Source: Hydractinia symbiolongicarpus (lineage: Eukaryota; Cnidaria; Hydrozoa; Anthoathecata; Hydractiniidae). From it: a DNA stretch of 64,000 bases. Within the stretch, counting starts at the first letter, position 1. Each line of letters begins with the position of its first letter. A program made the translations under genes and the position numbers. Below the pieces are notes generated by a model. That model saw only the letters and a list, made by a program, of their open reading frames with translations. It had not been told where the DNA came from and searched no databases. Shown here in pieces: positions 25,903 through 37,999 of this stretch. The stretch covers positions 27,493,851 to 27,557,850 of the forward strand of contig NC_079877.1 of the NCBI RefSeq assembly GCF_029227915.1, read 5' to 3'.

Positions 25903-27250
25903 TACATTGTTAGTTAAAAAGCATATTAGGCAAATCAACTACCCAATCTTTTCTAAGCATTTTACACAGATATTGTGTGCCCAAATTGTACATCATATCA
26001 ACCGGATATGACATCGGTTTTGTATGTACCTAACAAAGGTAAATTCTTCTCAAATATGAACATAAAGTTGAAATCAAAAACAAGTACAATTGTTATGAAA
26101 AATTGTTAAAAGTTTAATAACCGAATCATCGATAATCATCTACGAAAATATAACAGGAAATTTTGAGTGCATGAAATTAATTTTTGACAATCCGCTAAAA
26201 CGAAAACTTTCAAAGGAGGAGTTTTTATATAGTGTTTGCTAATCAATATGTTCTCTTACGAGATTCTGGTAGTAGTTTTAATTGTATTTGTAAAAGTTTT
26301 GTTATGAAATTTATTATAAAGATATCCCACTGTGTTTGTTCCTAATTTGTATCTCCGTATTACCAGTGGCCAAATATTTTGACAAAGTTAATGGTTATGG
26401 CTTAAAAGTGTAAACATTTTAAAATTATCCTATGTTCCTGCAAATCTTAAACTGAAATATAATACAGACATATTTTTTTTAAATGTTTTAATTTTGGAAA
26501 TTTCTGAATTTTTGGAAAATCATGTTCAGCATCAATGAATCGATTTGTGTTTAAATTGTTAATTCACTGAGATGTTTACTGGCATTAAAGTCAGATCTCT
26601 TTCATCGACTTTTACTAATAAACCTCGTTTTCGTGCAGACAAAAATTAGCACAAAAATAAATCCTGTTGGAACAAGTTCTTTTTTTACTGTACGAATCTC
26701 AAAGTTTTACATCTTATCGCTACAGAAGATTCTTGACTCTATTCAATTGTTATTTACTTTTAAGAGTTACTTGTTGCCGGCGTATTATTTGACTCCTGCT
26801 TGTTTTATAAATTATATAGGTTACAATGTTTTTTTTATCTACAAACTTTATTTAAATTTACATTGCCCATGTTTATTTTCTTTATGAGAATATTTTCCAC
26901 TAACCGTTTAACAGCGTAAAAAGCATGTACCACACGACAGTTTAGTTATTATCTGTCTACCTTTACTTTAATTCATGTTGTCAAATGTGATAGTTTTCAT
27001 TTGGTGAAGTAACCTAAAACCTGCACAAAAGGCCGAATCCACAAAGACTAGATACTGTCTGCTTAGTTTCTGTTTAATTCATGTTGTCAAATGTATCAGT
27101 CCTCGTTTGGTGATGTAACTGAAATAGAAACTCGTTAGTTACAACGAAAGTCATACATATGTATAGAAAATTTTAAATTTAGTTTTGACTTCAATTTGTA
27201 AGATTATTTTCTGTAACATTACGACTTTCCTTATTGAATATTTAAATACC
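25903..27250. other. intergenic; two degenerate copies of the paralogue upstream block
   Basis: No gene seen. The block tttaattcatgttgtcaaatgtgatagttttcattt occurs at about 26970 and 27075 and matches 24055-24100 upstream of paralogue 1. The duplication therefore included 5' flanking DNA. Confidence 0.5.
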
Positions 27251-27254
27251 TTAA

Positions 27255-27993
27255 CCCTATTCGGTCCGGGGGGGGCGGATTCCGCCCCCCTGACGGTTTT
27301 TTTTTAATAACTCCTGATTGCTTTGTTATATGGCTTTGATACTTACTGAGTTTCAACATTTATCTATTAGACACCTGCATGCTAATTTTTTAGGTCCCAT
27401 ACCTTTCAGAGGCTTTGATATTGGCCATTACTCAAAACTACCCCTAAAAATCTCTATGAAATCCTTATAATGGGGAAAATATAATAACTCCTGATAGGAT
27501 TATCCTTAGAACTTGAAACTTGCAACACAACTTTGTTTCATCAAGAAGAATCATTTTGAATAATTTGAATACGTGACTAATCTAATTTCCCGATTTTGTC
27601 GGATTTTACTTGAAAATCGGAAAAAAACGGATTTTCGGGCAATTTTTGGCAATTTTTCATCCGATCCATGTAAAAACCGGAAGATATGTTAAATAACTTT
27701 TATTTAGCTTTCAGAAACTTCAAACAGAATGTAAAAATTCGCTCTAGAACAAAAGTAATTATATTTTAAGCAGATAGTGGCATTTTTAACAATTTTCAAG
27801 CTTTTGATGACGTCAGAGAAAATGTGCTGACGCAAGCAAATTTTTTTTGGCGCCATTTTGTTCCTTTTATGACGTACTATAAGTGTGCCAAGTTTGATTC
27901 AATTTGAACAACCCTATGAAAAGTTATTGAGGGGGGGCGGAACCGCCCCCCCCCCGGTCATAGTATGTTCGAAAAACCCCGGACCGAATAGGG
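27255..27993. mobile_element. piggyBac-type MITE with G-rich termini, copy 1
   Basis: The element is 739 bp, bounded by TTAA on both sides (27251-27254 and 27994-27997). Perfect 17-bp terminal inverted repeats read CCCTATTCGGTCCGGGG and CCCCGGACCGAATAGGG. TTAA targets and CCC-starting ends are the piggyBac signature. Subterminal GGGGGCGG..CCGCCCCC palindromes flank an AT-rich core. No transposase frame. It lies between the two membrane-protein paralogues. Confidence 0.85.
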
Positions 27994-28157
27994 TTAAGGG
28001 CAAAAAATAAGGCGAGGATAAAATAGTGCGTAATAAAATAGTGCAGAATTAATTAGTGCGAATTAGGGTGTATTTCGCACTAATAAATTCCGCCCAAATC
28101 TGATTGAGCTCCGCAATTCGCACTAATCAATTCCGCCCAATGTAAAAAATTCCAAAT

Positions 28158-28301
28158 AAAAGGGATATACGAGCTAGTGAAGAGGATATTTCTCGCTTCG
28201 TTACACAAAAGCATATATCAGAAGATTCGGATGACAAGTGGGGGCATGAAGTTGGAACCGATTTTACAAATATTTTCGACATCTTAGATGATGAAGTCTA
28301 A
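28158..28301 (+). pseudogene. short orphan coding remnant, acidic C-terminus
   Basis: A 47-codon frame reads KRDIRASEEDISRFVTQKHI, then SEDSDDKWGHEVGTDFTNIF and DILDDEV-stop. The balanced, acidic composition in an AT-rich region looks like former protein-coding sequence. Just upstream an imperfect inverted repeat built on TTAGTGCGAATT (28045-28110) suggests a mobile element. The protein is not recognised. Confidence 0.35.
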
Positions 28302-28378
28302 AACTTTTGATTATATATAAGATATTGTCACAAGACATTCAGATTTTTTTCTGTCCCCATTATCCCTAATCTCTCACC

Positions 28379-29720
28379 ATGAACTTAGAACTTCCACACG
28401 TCTTCAGATATCTAAGTTGTCTTAAAAATAGGACCGTTTGGGGACCTTACTTACGAAGTAAAAAACGTACGAAATCGCATACATTCCAGAAGTGGATAAA
28501 AATGTATTCAGCAAACTTTTACATCACGGTAATCGGTGTGTTTGTAGCAGCAGTATCCACTGGTGTAGCCTACTTTGGTGTTATGTTTCAAGAACTCAGC
28601 GACACAGTGTAATGGCAAGAGCTATACCCAAACTTGTCAGGCTTTATAGCGTTTTTAAGTTTCACTTCCATTCGCTTTGGGTTAAATAACAAAGCGTCTC
28701 CCAAGCAAGTTTTAATCTGAACAACTTGTCATTGCACATCGCACATTTTCAGAAAAGACATGGTTGGTTTAAAATCCCAGGATATGCTTGTTTTGTGATA
28801 ATGTTGATTCATTTAATTTGGATTGTTGCTTCGAAGCCTAATCGTCCCAAGAAAGTGATATTGAAAATATACGTAGTGCTATTTGTGCAGTATGTAACAC
28901 TGATTTTATTTGGGTACATTAACTTCTATAATGTGATCACCCGATATATTTTAATCTTTCACCGAAAATTAAGTTCGTGACAGCTTCCTTTATTCTGTTT
29001 ATTGGTTATGCATGTACTATTATATGCAATATTCTTATTGGCTCATATGCAGATTTTGTTGAGACAGACAGAATTTTCACTTTGACGACAAGTTTATCAG
29101 TATTGTGTGTTTTACTTTACCGTACATATCAAACCTACATTGACAACTTGCAAAAGTATTTTTTACTAAGCTTAATTCATGCTGTTGTAAGTTTCTTAGA
29201 ACGAATACTTTCGCCACATATGCAAGGTGTAGTTAATTGGTTTTTTAAAAAGCTAAAATGGAGAAGAAAGGGATGTTTGTCAATGGCGAATACATAGAAA
29301 ATGAATAGAAAAAAATTAATCATCGTCAGTATGATAGTGGTAATATGGGCAATTACTGTGGCAAATGCATTCATTACGTTTTACGCATTTCAAAAATAAT
29401 ACCATTTAAAAATCCTAAAGAATTTCAATTCATGGATCATGTAATGGACTTTGCAAAGAAAGTGACTTTTTTAATCTTGTTGGAGTTTATATTAAACACA
29501 ATGGTGATTTTATACCTGAAAAGATTCTTTGGCATTTCTATCCCAAATATTTGGAGCAGACATTGTAGACTGTTCACAGATGTTATCTTGTTTAGCACCT
29601 TTGTGTGTACACTGTACCACGTATTTATTTGCTTTTCAAACGCAAGAATTGTTTAAAATACATTTGCTTAGAGTTGGAAATATTGATTTAGCAAATAGCT
29701 TGGCATACTGCAATTCATAA
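28379..29720 (+). pseudogene. multi-pass membrane protein paralogue 2, broken
   Basis: This is a tandem paralogue of 24229-25902 without its internal 343-bp duplication. It starts MNLELPHVFRYLSCLKNRT and soon reads FYITVIGVFVAAVSTGVAYF. A TAA at 28610 replaces the GAA codon of paralogue 1 (DTV-stop-WQ against HTSEWQ). A deletion and frameshift lie near 28700, further shifts near 28950 and 29290, and a stop in YAFQK-stop near 29395. The C-terminal part HVMDFAKKVTFLILLEFILN reads well. Since both copies are damaged at different sites, they died independently. The family is unknown. Confidence 0.7.
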
Positions 29721-30085
29721 AACTGCAGGTCAATGCAAAGTTTGAAGAAATTTAAAAATTTCCATTAACGTACTTCTAATTGATAAAATGCAAAAAAACT
29801 GTTAAAGTTATTCTTTTCAAACACTATTTCGTGTCGTTTGAGAGTCAAAGTTTTTCCAAAAATCTAATTTCGTTTAATAATTTGTGACCTATAATATTTT
29901 CTCTCTTTTTTATTCTAAATATTTTGTCAGCTCTAACTTTCGCCACCTTTTTAAAGCTTCGGCTACTATATTTAAAGGATAAATTTGCGGCTTGTTGGTG
30001 AACGAGTCATGTGTTTTTTATCGCAACCTATTTGTTGAAAAAACAAAATTATTAAGCTCGCAAACTAATAAGTCAGCGTCTTTTA

Positions 30086-31734
30086 AAAGGGGGCTACGCG
30101 AAACGATTTAATAGGCTCAATCCCCGCACATTCTGAAGAATGGCGTGTAATAAACGGTCCATTCAAAAGGTTAATGCGCAAGATATTATACACGCTTTAG
30201 AACCACATGACGTCTAGACAACCTAATATAAATAATTAATTTTTTATGATAAAATTGGTATATAGTGTTTATTTTTTTATTAAAAAAAATTCATTTCCGT
30301 CAGTCTTTTTTTGGAAGTAAAATAAGGTACGGTCTGTAAAATATATTAAATATTATTAAATTAAATGTTTGTTTTGACTAGAAAACAGAGACAACACGAG
30401 GAGATGCATTTGATAAAAAATGTTATGTTACTAGTTTTAAGAAGGTAACAAGAAGCCCTGGGGGCTCTAAGAATTTCCGCGCGCTACCAAAATATTTGAT
30501 GAAAACCTGCTAATTCGTTGTGTTATTGTGCCAAACATTCGAAGGGGTTTGGTGCTTAAACCTCTGAAGATAAAGCACACCAGTTACATTATATCTTACA
30601 ACAAACGCAAACAAAACGAAACGTGCCATTAAACTCACATTTTAAAAGAAATTGCTAACAAAAAATACAGCCTATCATTCATGGCTGAAAGTCTTGTGAT
30701 TGAAACGTTTATGGTCTTAAACGGCATTAGTTGACAAAAAATCAAAATTTTGATGTGACAATCATTTTCAGCATACTTTATTTTATTAACTGTGTCAATT
30801 TTGTCGAAAATAAAGCAGTTTTAATTTTTGGATAAATTTTGGCCTGAAATGACATTTAGGTGACAAAAAATCAAACTTTTGTACCATCATCATTTTCAGC
30901 ATACTTTATTTGTTAACTGTTCCAGATTTAGCCGAAAATGAAGTGGTTTTAATTTTTGGACCAATTTTGGCCTAAAATGGCATTTAGGTGACAAAAATCA
31001 AAATTTTGATGTCACCATTATGTTCAGCATACTTTTTTGTTAACTTTGCCAATTTTTGTTGAAAATTAAGTAGTTTTAATTTTCGGACCAATTTTGGCCT
31101 AAAATGACATTTAAGGTGGCAAAAAACCAAAATTTTGATGTCACCATCATGTTCAGCATACTTTATTTGTTAACTGTGCCAAATTTTGTCGAAAACAAGT
31201 ACCAATTTTTGCCTGAAACGTCAATACGAGACTTCCCAGTAGTTAAGGAGTTTGGGTACGAAGTTTACATCTGTGACGGAGCAACGTGAAATCCCAGGGT
31301 CGATTTTTTCTCAAAAAATGCTCCGAAAGAAAAAACGACGGTTTTAAAGAATTTCCTACGCCTTCGGGCGCGGAAATTCAATTAATACCTCTGAAAATAT
31401 TTTAAAATCATTGTTGTTGATTTCACTGGCGTTACGTGCAATCAGCTTGTAGCTTCTCTACAAAACTTCGAATGATATAGCTAGCTAGTTTAAAAAGTTG
31501 GAAGTTTACTTTATTAGAAAACAAGTGTTAAAAGCACGGTAAGTGCTTGTATCGAATAAATCATGGATATCCAATATATAAAAATATAACTTGTCTGTCC
31601 TTTTCGGTTATATTTGCATACTCAATATGATATTTAAGATGACTTAAGTGTTTATAAACTTTTTCACCGCCATTATTTCGACTTCAGACTAAGTCACTAA
31701 ATTCGAAAACCAATAGCCGTTTCGTAGCCCCTTT
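30086..31734. mobile_element. GGGGCTACGAAACGG-ended DNA element, copy I (carries a nested element)
   Basis: Inverted ends AAGGGGGCTACGCGAAACG (30088) and CCGTTTCGTAGCCCCTTT (31717-31734) bound the copy. The interior matches 45391-47654 (inverted) and 56238-56886, including tttgttttgac.ag..a.agagacaacac and tcatggatatc. A repeat-array element (30447-31380) is inserted in it. No transposase frame was seen. Confidence 0.65.
30447..31380 (+). mobile_element. repeat-array element, four ~130-bp units, copy 1
   Basis: It starts AACAAGAAGCCCTGGGGGCT and ends in a stem-loop GAATTTCC..GCC-TTC-GGGC..GGAAATTC. Between are four tandem ~130-bp units (gacatttaggtgacaaaaa..atcaaaattttgatgtcacc..). A second copy at 50266-51320 has the same ends but five units. 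Short inverted ends (GAATTTCCGCG) are the only terminal symmetry. Confidence 0.75.
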
Positions 31735-34616
31735 ATCGACCTTATGTAAGAGCAGGTACCATTTCTTACCTATTTCTGTGAAACACATTCCACCTGCCCG
31801 ACAGGGAAGTATCTGAGTAAATTCCTTGCAATTAAAGGAGATTTTTTTTTCGTTTTTTTAGAAAATATAAAGGGTGAAATAGAACGAAATGACAATGAGC
31901 GCTCGCGAGTTGCTTAAAACTCACCTACAATTCAGGATGAAAATAGTTTCATAAATAAAACTACGTCGTTGACAACTTAGAAAGTGGAAATGACTACTCG
32001 GAATGCTTGTGAGGTTTTTGTTTTTATCAAAGTGTCGGACGCACAAGGAAGCATAAACACGAGAATTTTGGATTCCAATTCTTTATTCGAATTTCAGGGA
32101 ATGTAAAAACGCTTGTGTAAATAAATAAGCAACATTTATCAAACATTTCAGCGTTGCGAATGTTTTGACCCTTTAGAAACATGTAACCAGCTATAGCTTG
32201 TCGTTTAGTTCAATATAAATGTGGTGATACAGACGAACGGAGGACGGACGAATAGAAAATTATGCAGCATATAAACTTAGTTTACTATGAGTAATAAAAA
32301 GTTTTGTGAACAAGTTAGCCTTTTTTCCTTGTAAACAAATAGTACCCCCCTCGTGCCTACCATTTTGTAGATTCTCAGAAAATGTCCGTGTGATTGTTGT
32401 TGTTATGGTTACCATATTATCTTGTAAAAAAATCCGTGAACATTCCCTGAATAAAACAGCTGAGTCATTTTTTGCTCGTCTCCCGTATAATCATATAATT
32501 ACCTTTATGACAAAACAGCTCAAGACTTCTTGAAAAGGTGTATTATTTCTATGGATATTTAATTCCAGACATGTTTTAAAATAACATGAGCATGTTGCTA
32601 TATTAATCAAATGTCACCAATCTATTGGGTGTGTACAATCAAAACGAAACCAAAAAATTAGGGAAATCAAAATGAGACAAATCTTTAACCTGATATATTT
32701 GGTTTGATTAATATCTCTGGGGAGAAAAATATAAACCTTCTGTAAATGCGTAACAGTATACTAAAAAATATGTGTGAACATCTCATTCAAAACAAACATA
32801 TTCAGGTGTCGTGAAATAGTTAATCTTTTGCATACATGTGACAGAAACTTTTACTCTGAAAAATAAGAATACATTAAGAATACTTCACCCTCGTATTTTG
32901 CCAAATCATAAGAATACTTTACCTTCAACGAAAAAACACTATTCTTATATATAAAAAAGCGTGTGTTCTTGTAAGTTTTTGAGAAGACGATTCGCTTTAT
33001 TAAAGAATACGGATGTTTAGGATGTGCAAAAAATCACAATGGGGGACATAAATTTACATCAATATGTCGTTTACGTCCTTTCTTCATTTTTGATTTACCA
33101 ATTTTAGCTATACACAAACCTTTTATCATTGTTTGAGTGTCCTTTTGTATAAAGTTCAATTTAATTAGTCGTAAACGGGAATACGTTGGTTCAAGTGGTG
33201 AAAACATCTTTTTTTAAATGGAGACTAATTCAGGTATTCCTGTCATTTGCTACTAAAACATTGCGCATGTCCAAATATATACAAACACTTCACTATGACT
33301 CTTTGACTGCATGATATTTACCATTCAGAAAGCAATTAAAAAAACCCAAATTTTATTAGGCTGCAGTTTAGCATCGTAAGACCTCGAGCGACATTTTTTT
33401 ACACAAATTTTAACTTTGCTTCCACTCGAAATTATTTTTTCACTTTGAAAGTGACCTACAAATAATATTGCACGAACGATGCATACGTGTCCATCATGCT
33501 CATTAAAGCTTATTAACTAAGTTGTCGATTACAATCAGCAAATTTTTTAATCGCTCTATACATTACAACATTTCGAGGGATTACTGAAAGTGTCACTGGT
33601 AACTTCACTATTTTATGAGTTTTTTTTATTTGCTTCTCCTTGTACATGCTGACGATAAGTTCACGTATTATTAGACAAAAACTGCTGGTCAAATTTATGA
33701 CAAAGTCTAAATTAAAAAAACGTATTTTTATTACGTACTTCTAACCTGCTAGAAAGTAGTTTTTTAAAATATAAAAGTTAAATATGCACCATGACTTAAA
33801 CTGAAGTAAACTCCGTAATTATTAGACACCTTTGATGCAATCGATTTTTGTCTCTTAATTAGAGGCGTTCGCTTTCTCTTTTGGTATACGGTAGCCGTAA
33901 TTTTATCAATCTTGTCTGTAACACCACGTTTAGCGCCATATGTAGCGTGTGTTAACGTATTTACACTCTTTTAGTTGGTCATTGCTTTTTCTAAAAAATG
34001 TTTTACACAAATTCACAAGGGATATTTGTTTGGAATAAAAATACTGGCTGTCAAGATGGACATATTCGGCACAATGTGTCGTCAATAATAGAACTATTTA
34101 CCCATGCTTTTAAATTATTATGGCAAGCTCATGATAATCTCAACCGTCTAGCCAGCGACATTTTTAGAGTAAAAAGCATTAGAATCAAAAACCATCCGGA
34201 TATTCTATGGCTTGTTAGCTAGAGAGCTAGATATTTTTTTACTTTTGATCGAAATGAAATGAGGAATGAAGGTAGCTAAACATTTAATGTTATGTAGTAT
34301 TTAGCTGGGATAATTTGGTGTCAAATGACGAAAGTATGTCTAGTTCCTATAGCTACAATCTCCCACACTGAGATAAGTTAGCAAAGTTTAAATTTCAAAG
34401 TACTCATATAGGCCTTTTCTATACTAGATTCATGCAATTTGAACTTGTCAAAGTTTACTTGTCAATGTTTTATGTGGAAAAAGGACTTAAGCTATTGGTT
34501 TTGCTGTTGATGTCTGTGGTTATTTTTCTCATATATATATGGATGTGTTATATTCAATACAGATGCGTAATGCTATCCTCAAAACAGTGCTCGACTATAA
34601 CATTAAATCACAGGAG
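31735..34616. other. no convincing gene
   Basis: Open frames at 32306-32533, 33998-34222 and 34432-34641 lack splice context, homology or codon character that I can support. The last contains one membrane-span-like stretch (LLVLLLMSVVIFLIYIWM). I leave it uncalled. Confidence 0.35.
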
Positions 34617-34962
34617 CCATATAACAAGGGTAATAAAGTAAACTGAGCTTTTACAGTACTCAGAGTTTCATGTATTCACTATACAATCCTCAACAAAAGG
34701 TCGGAGATCGTTTCAAAATGCCGCCATATGAACAAATATCTATTGGCCAATTATAAGTCAAAAGACTGATAATGACATTTTGACACTTTTTTTATTGTAA
34801 ATTACTGATTTTATTGCACGTTTTACAGCCTTAATTAATTTTGTTATACTTATAGGAATTTAGATCAGTTGAATTTATTTTACAGCTGAGGATTGTATAG
34901 TGAATACATGAAACTCTGAGTACTGTAAAAGCTCAGTTTACTTTATTACCCTTGTTATATGG
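34617..34962. repeat. perfect 76-bp inverted repeat with 194-bp spacer
   Basis: Arm 34617-34692 (starting CCATATAACAAGGGTAATAA) is the exact complement of 34887-34962. The identity of both arms suggests a recent MITE or a foldback event. No flanking duplication is evident. A 20-bp tandem repeat (actacggcaatttaaacgc) follows at about 34973-35013. Confidence 0.9.
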
Positions 34963-35798
34963 ATGTGTTTAAAACTACGGCAATTTAAACGCGACTACGG
35001 CAATTTAAACGCTGCTTACGTTTTGTGAAATGAAAAAACAGTGCGATTGTTTCATATTTGTTTGGACGTTGTGGATAGCTAAAACATCAATGTATAAAAT
35101 ATAAAATTTGTATATAGGTGAAAAAGCTGCTAAAGATCAGACTAAATATCAAAAATATAAAAAAATATAAAAAATGAAACAAGATAAAATTAGAAAGAGC
35201 TATAAAAGTGACAAAAGGAGGTGCAGCTACCCTAGCCAGTTTTAAAGTTACATCGCTGTATTCTAAGAAGAATGGAAAAGAATTATCACTGTATATAACA
35301 TAGCGTAAAGCCGACGTAACACGTTGGAAATATTTTGGTCATACCATGTCATAAAAGAATTCGAATAAATCCTTGGTTTCACAAGAGCTTTGAACTTTCC
35401 TACGAGCTTTTGACTTTCCTACATTGTCTGTGTGTTAAATGCTTAACAAGACGTATGATATACGCAAACAACCTCGCGAATAAAGTTTACAAAAAGCTGT
35501 CTATCAAATTGGGATTTTTGTTACGAAGTTAAACACGACATATTTTACTATTCAGATACGCAATAATATTTGTTACACACTTTTTTTTTAAAATTGATTT
35601 GTGAGACCTTCCTGAACGGAAAATTCCTCGAACTTTTAATTTTCGATGGGTCCGTCTTGGGTGAACCGACTGACAGGAAGAAGAAAGACCACAAACCCAC
35701 AAACCCCAAAATTTGCGAAATTCATTAATTCAGTTAATTCTGCCTACATTCACTTTTAAAAAGTTTGGTGGAAACACCTTTATTTACTAGTTAGTTAA

Positions 35799-35935
35799 AC
35801 AAGTGTTTTGAACACTTGTCTTATCTTTTTAAAAAAGAAAAAAGAAAAAAAAAGAAAAAATTGTTACCAAGATGAGATTCGAACACACGACGACTCCCGT
35901 GTCGGTGCTCAGAGAGGCAAAAATTTCCATTCTTG
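35799..35935 (-). repeat. palindrome and possible tRNA-derived SINE end
   Basis: ACAAGTGTT-TTG-AACACTTGT is a 9-bp hairpin (35799-35819). Next to it, the minus strand reads a B-box-like GTGTTCGAATCTC and then a T-rich run (35828-35861) like a Pol III terminator. No matching A box or acceptor stem was found, so a tRNA call is not supported. Confidence 0.25.
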
Positions 35936-36898
35936 TAGGACACATTTGCGTTTTAATACAAGCTCACGAGCTTGTAATAATTATCAAAGAGAATGAGGCC
36001 ATTGATGTCGAGACCCTTTAATTGCTTTGCTTGTTTAATTACTCTAAAATACTTCTTAAATATTCAGTTACGATTACATTGCTCTAAATCGAGAGAAAGC
36101 CTTGGACTGTGTGTCGAGAGGTAATATTTGTTTTGTATTGTCTTATTGTGAGTGATGTACTGTTAAAAAAAATAATCTTATGTTGTATTTCAAACGAATG
36201 ATTAATGAAACTTTTACTTGTTTCAACTTGGCGACATTAATATCCTCGATAACCATTTAGTTTTGATACTCAAAACTTTAAGTCAATTTAAAAAGTAGCT
36301 GGGAAAACTTACAGACATCGTACTATAAACAAAACCTGAGCGTTTTAACTAAACATTTTCTTAATTCTAGGAGGATGGTTTGAATAAACGTTTTCTGTTA
36401 ATTTTGAAGTTTGAATTTCCGTGTTTTCCATACTAATGATAATGCAACAACCGCCATAGTTAACCAAAGCATTACAGCAATTTTTATTGGACTCTTTGTA
36501 AGAGAAAGACAGTAAGACACAAATATGCTTATAAATTACTTAACATCTTTCTACCACACCAAGATATATACTACAGTGCACCAATGGTCTTGTTTGTTTG
36601 GATGCAACTCCAAAACCTTTCAACCTTGGTTTTTATGTACAACTAAATTGAAGCTATTTATTCTTTATGACTATATTATTAAACTTAGGAATTAGCTTCC
36701 CCTTTGTCGCAAGAATTATGGATCGGGATGGACTTGGACCAATGATATGGCTATAAATCTCATTTCCTCATTTTTGAACTCCTTGGGAACCTTGTATGTA
36801 CACTGTTGTTCCAACAATTTTTTTGTTTTGTTTAGTTTGGTGTTTTTTGTTATTCCACTTTATTTTTTCACTTTTTGACAAAATATTTTGCTTTGCAG

Positions 36899-37008
36899 CA
36901 CCACCAACAACAACTGTCAAAACGATTGCATTTCGTGATAAACATCTTGATGTCATGGTTATCTCAACAACAGCTAATAATTTTGAACACTTTCCCTTGA
37001 AGCAATAA
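36899..37008 (+). CDS. probable terminal exon of an unrecognised plus-strand gene
   Basis: A strong acceptor (aaatattttgctttgcag) precedes 36 codons: PPTTTVKTIAFRDKHLDVMV, then ISTTANNFEHFPLKQ and TAA. An AATAAA overlaps the stop (37007-37012). The composition is protein-like. No upstream exon was recognised in the preceding 5 kb, so the gene's identity and size are unknown. Confidence 0.35.
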
Positions 37009-37075
37009 TAAAGCAAAGCATTTTAGCTTTTTTTTTAAAAAGTTTTGTCTAAAATCCAACCAACTTTTTATTGCA

Positions 37076-37197
37076 TCTATAATATAATGCCCGTATACGT
37101 CTGTCCGTCCGTCCGTCCGTCCGTCTGTCTGTCACGCAAAATCGTAGCTTAGCTGCGACGGGCGAACCCGTGGATTTTTCCACGGGCTAAGGACTAG
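37076..37197 (+). mobile_element. short Helitron-like element (122 bp)
   Basis: It begins TCTATAATATAATGCCCG after an A and carries (CCGT)n(CTGT)n. It ends with the 8-bp hairpin CCCGTGGA-TTTT-TCCACGGG followed by CTAAGGACTAG and a host T. It has the same ends as 5898-6059 and 45035-45150. Confidence 0.8.
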
Positions 37198-37904
37198 TTA
37201 AATACAATTGCAAGACCTTCTGTGGTCATTAAAAATTCCAGGTCAGGTCATTTAAAAATTCCACGTCAGGTCATTTAAAAAATTTCACTCAGGTCATTTA
37301 AAAAATTTCACTCAGGTCATTTAAAAAAAATTTGCTCAGATCACTATACCAAGCCTTCGTTTGGTCCTGCGCAGTATTCAATTAACTTTTTTTTGTTCCA
37401 ATTTAATCTAATTTAATTCACCGACATCGCATCAAAAGAATTCCTTTTTCATAAAAGTTCTGACGTAGATTCAAAACGAATTTGCCATGGTATTTAATTA
37501 TGTATTAAGTCTGCTCTGCATTGTATGTTTTATTTTGATCGATATAGTGTGATGATGCAAAAAAATTCAAAGTTTTATACATATCTTTAACTTAACGAAA
37601 ACTTTTAAATGTATTTTCTCTGTAGTGGATATGATGGAGTACTTTACTCGTATTAAGCTCCTAGATTTCTTTCTTTAACGTTCAGTTCGAAAAAAAAGTA
37701 TTTGGTAATTCTTATTTCCATAAGTTCTAAATTCATGCTTGTGTTTACATTGTCTTAAAACATTTTTAAAGACTAAAATTTTGAAATGAATTATTTCTTG
37801 TGTTGTAGCTAACTAGTCTTACATGTAATTCTAAAAGTTAGAATTGTAAACGTGATAAGGTGATATCAGATGATACTGTTTTGGTATCAAAAATCGTAGC
37901 CATT

Positions 37905-37998
37905 TGTGTGTGTGTGTGTGTGTCTTTGGGGGGGGGGAGTGGGGGGGAAGTGGTGGGGGGAGTGGGGAGGAGTAGGGTAGAGAGGGGGAGGGGGGATT
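37905..37998 (+). repeat. (GT)n followed by a G-rich tract, quadruplex-prone
   Basis: About 18 bases of GT repeat lead into runs of 10, 7, 6, 4, 5 and 6 guanines separated by short A/T/G spacers. It meets the pattern for an intramolecular G-quadruplex. No gene context. Confidence 0.85.
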
Positions 37999-37999
37999 C

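Noticed and set aside
36768-37016. 82-codon minus-strand frame
   Set aside because: It is antisense to the better-supported plus-strand terminal exon with acceptor and AATAAA.
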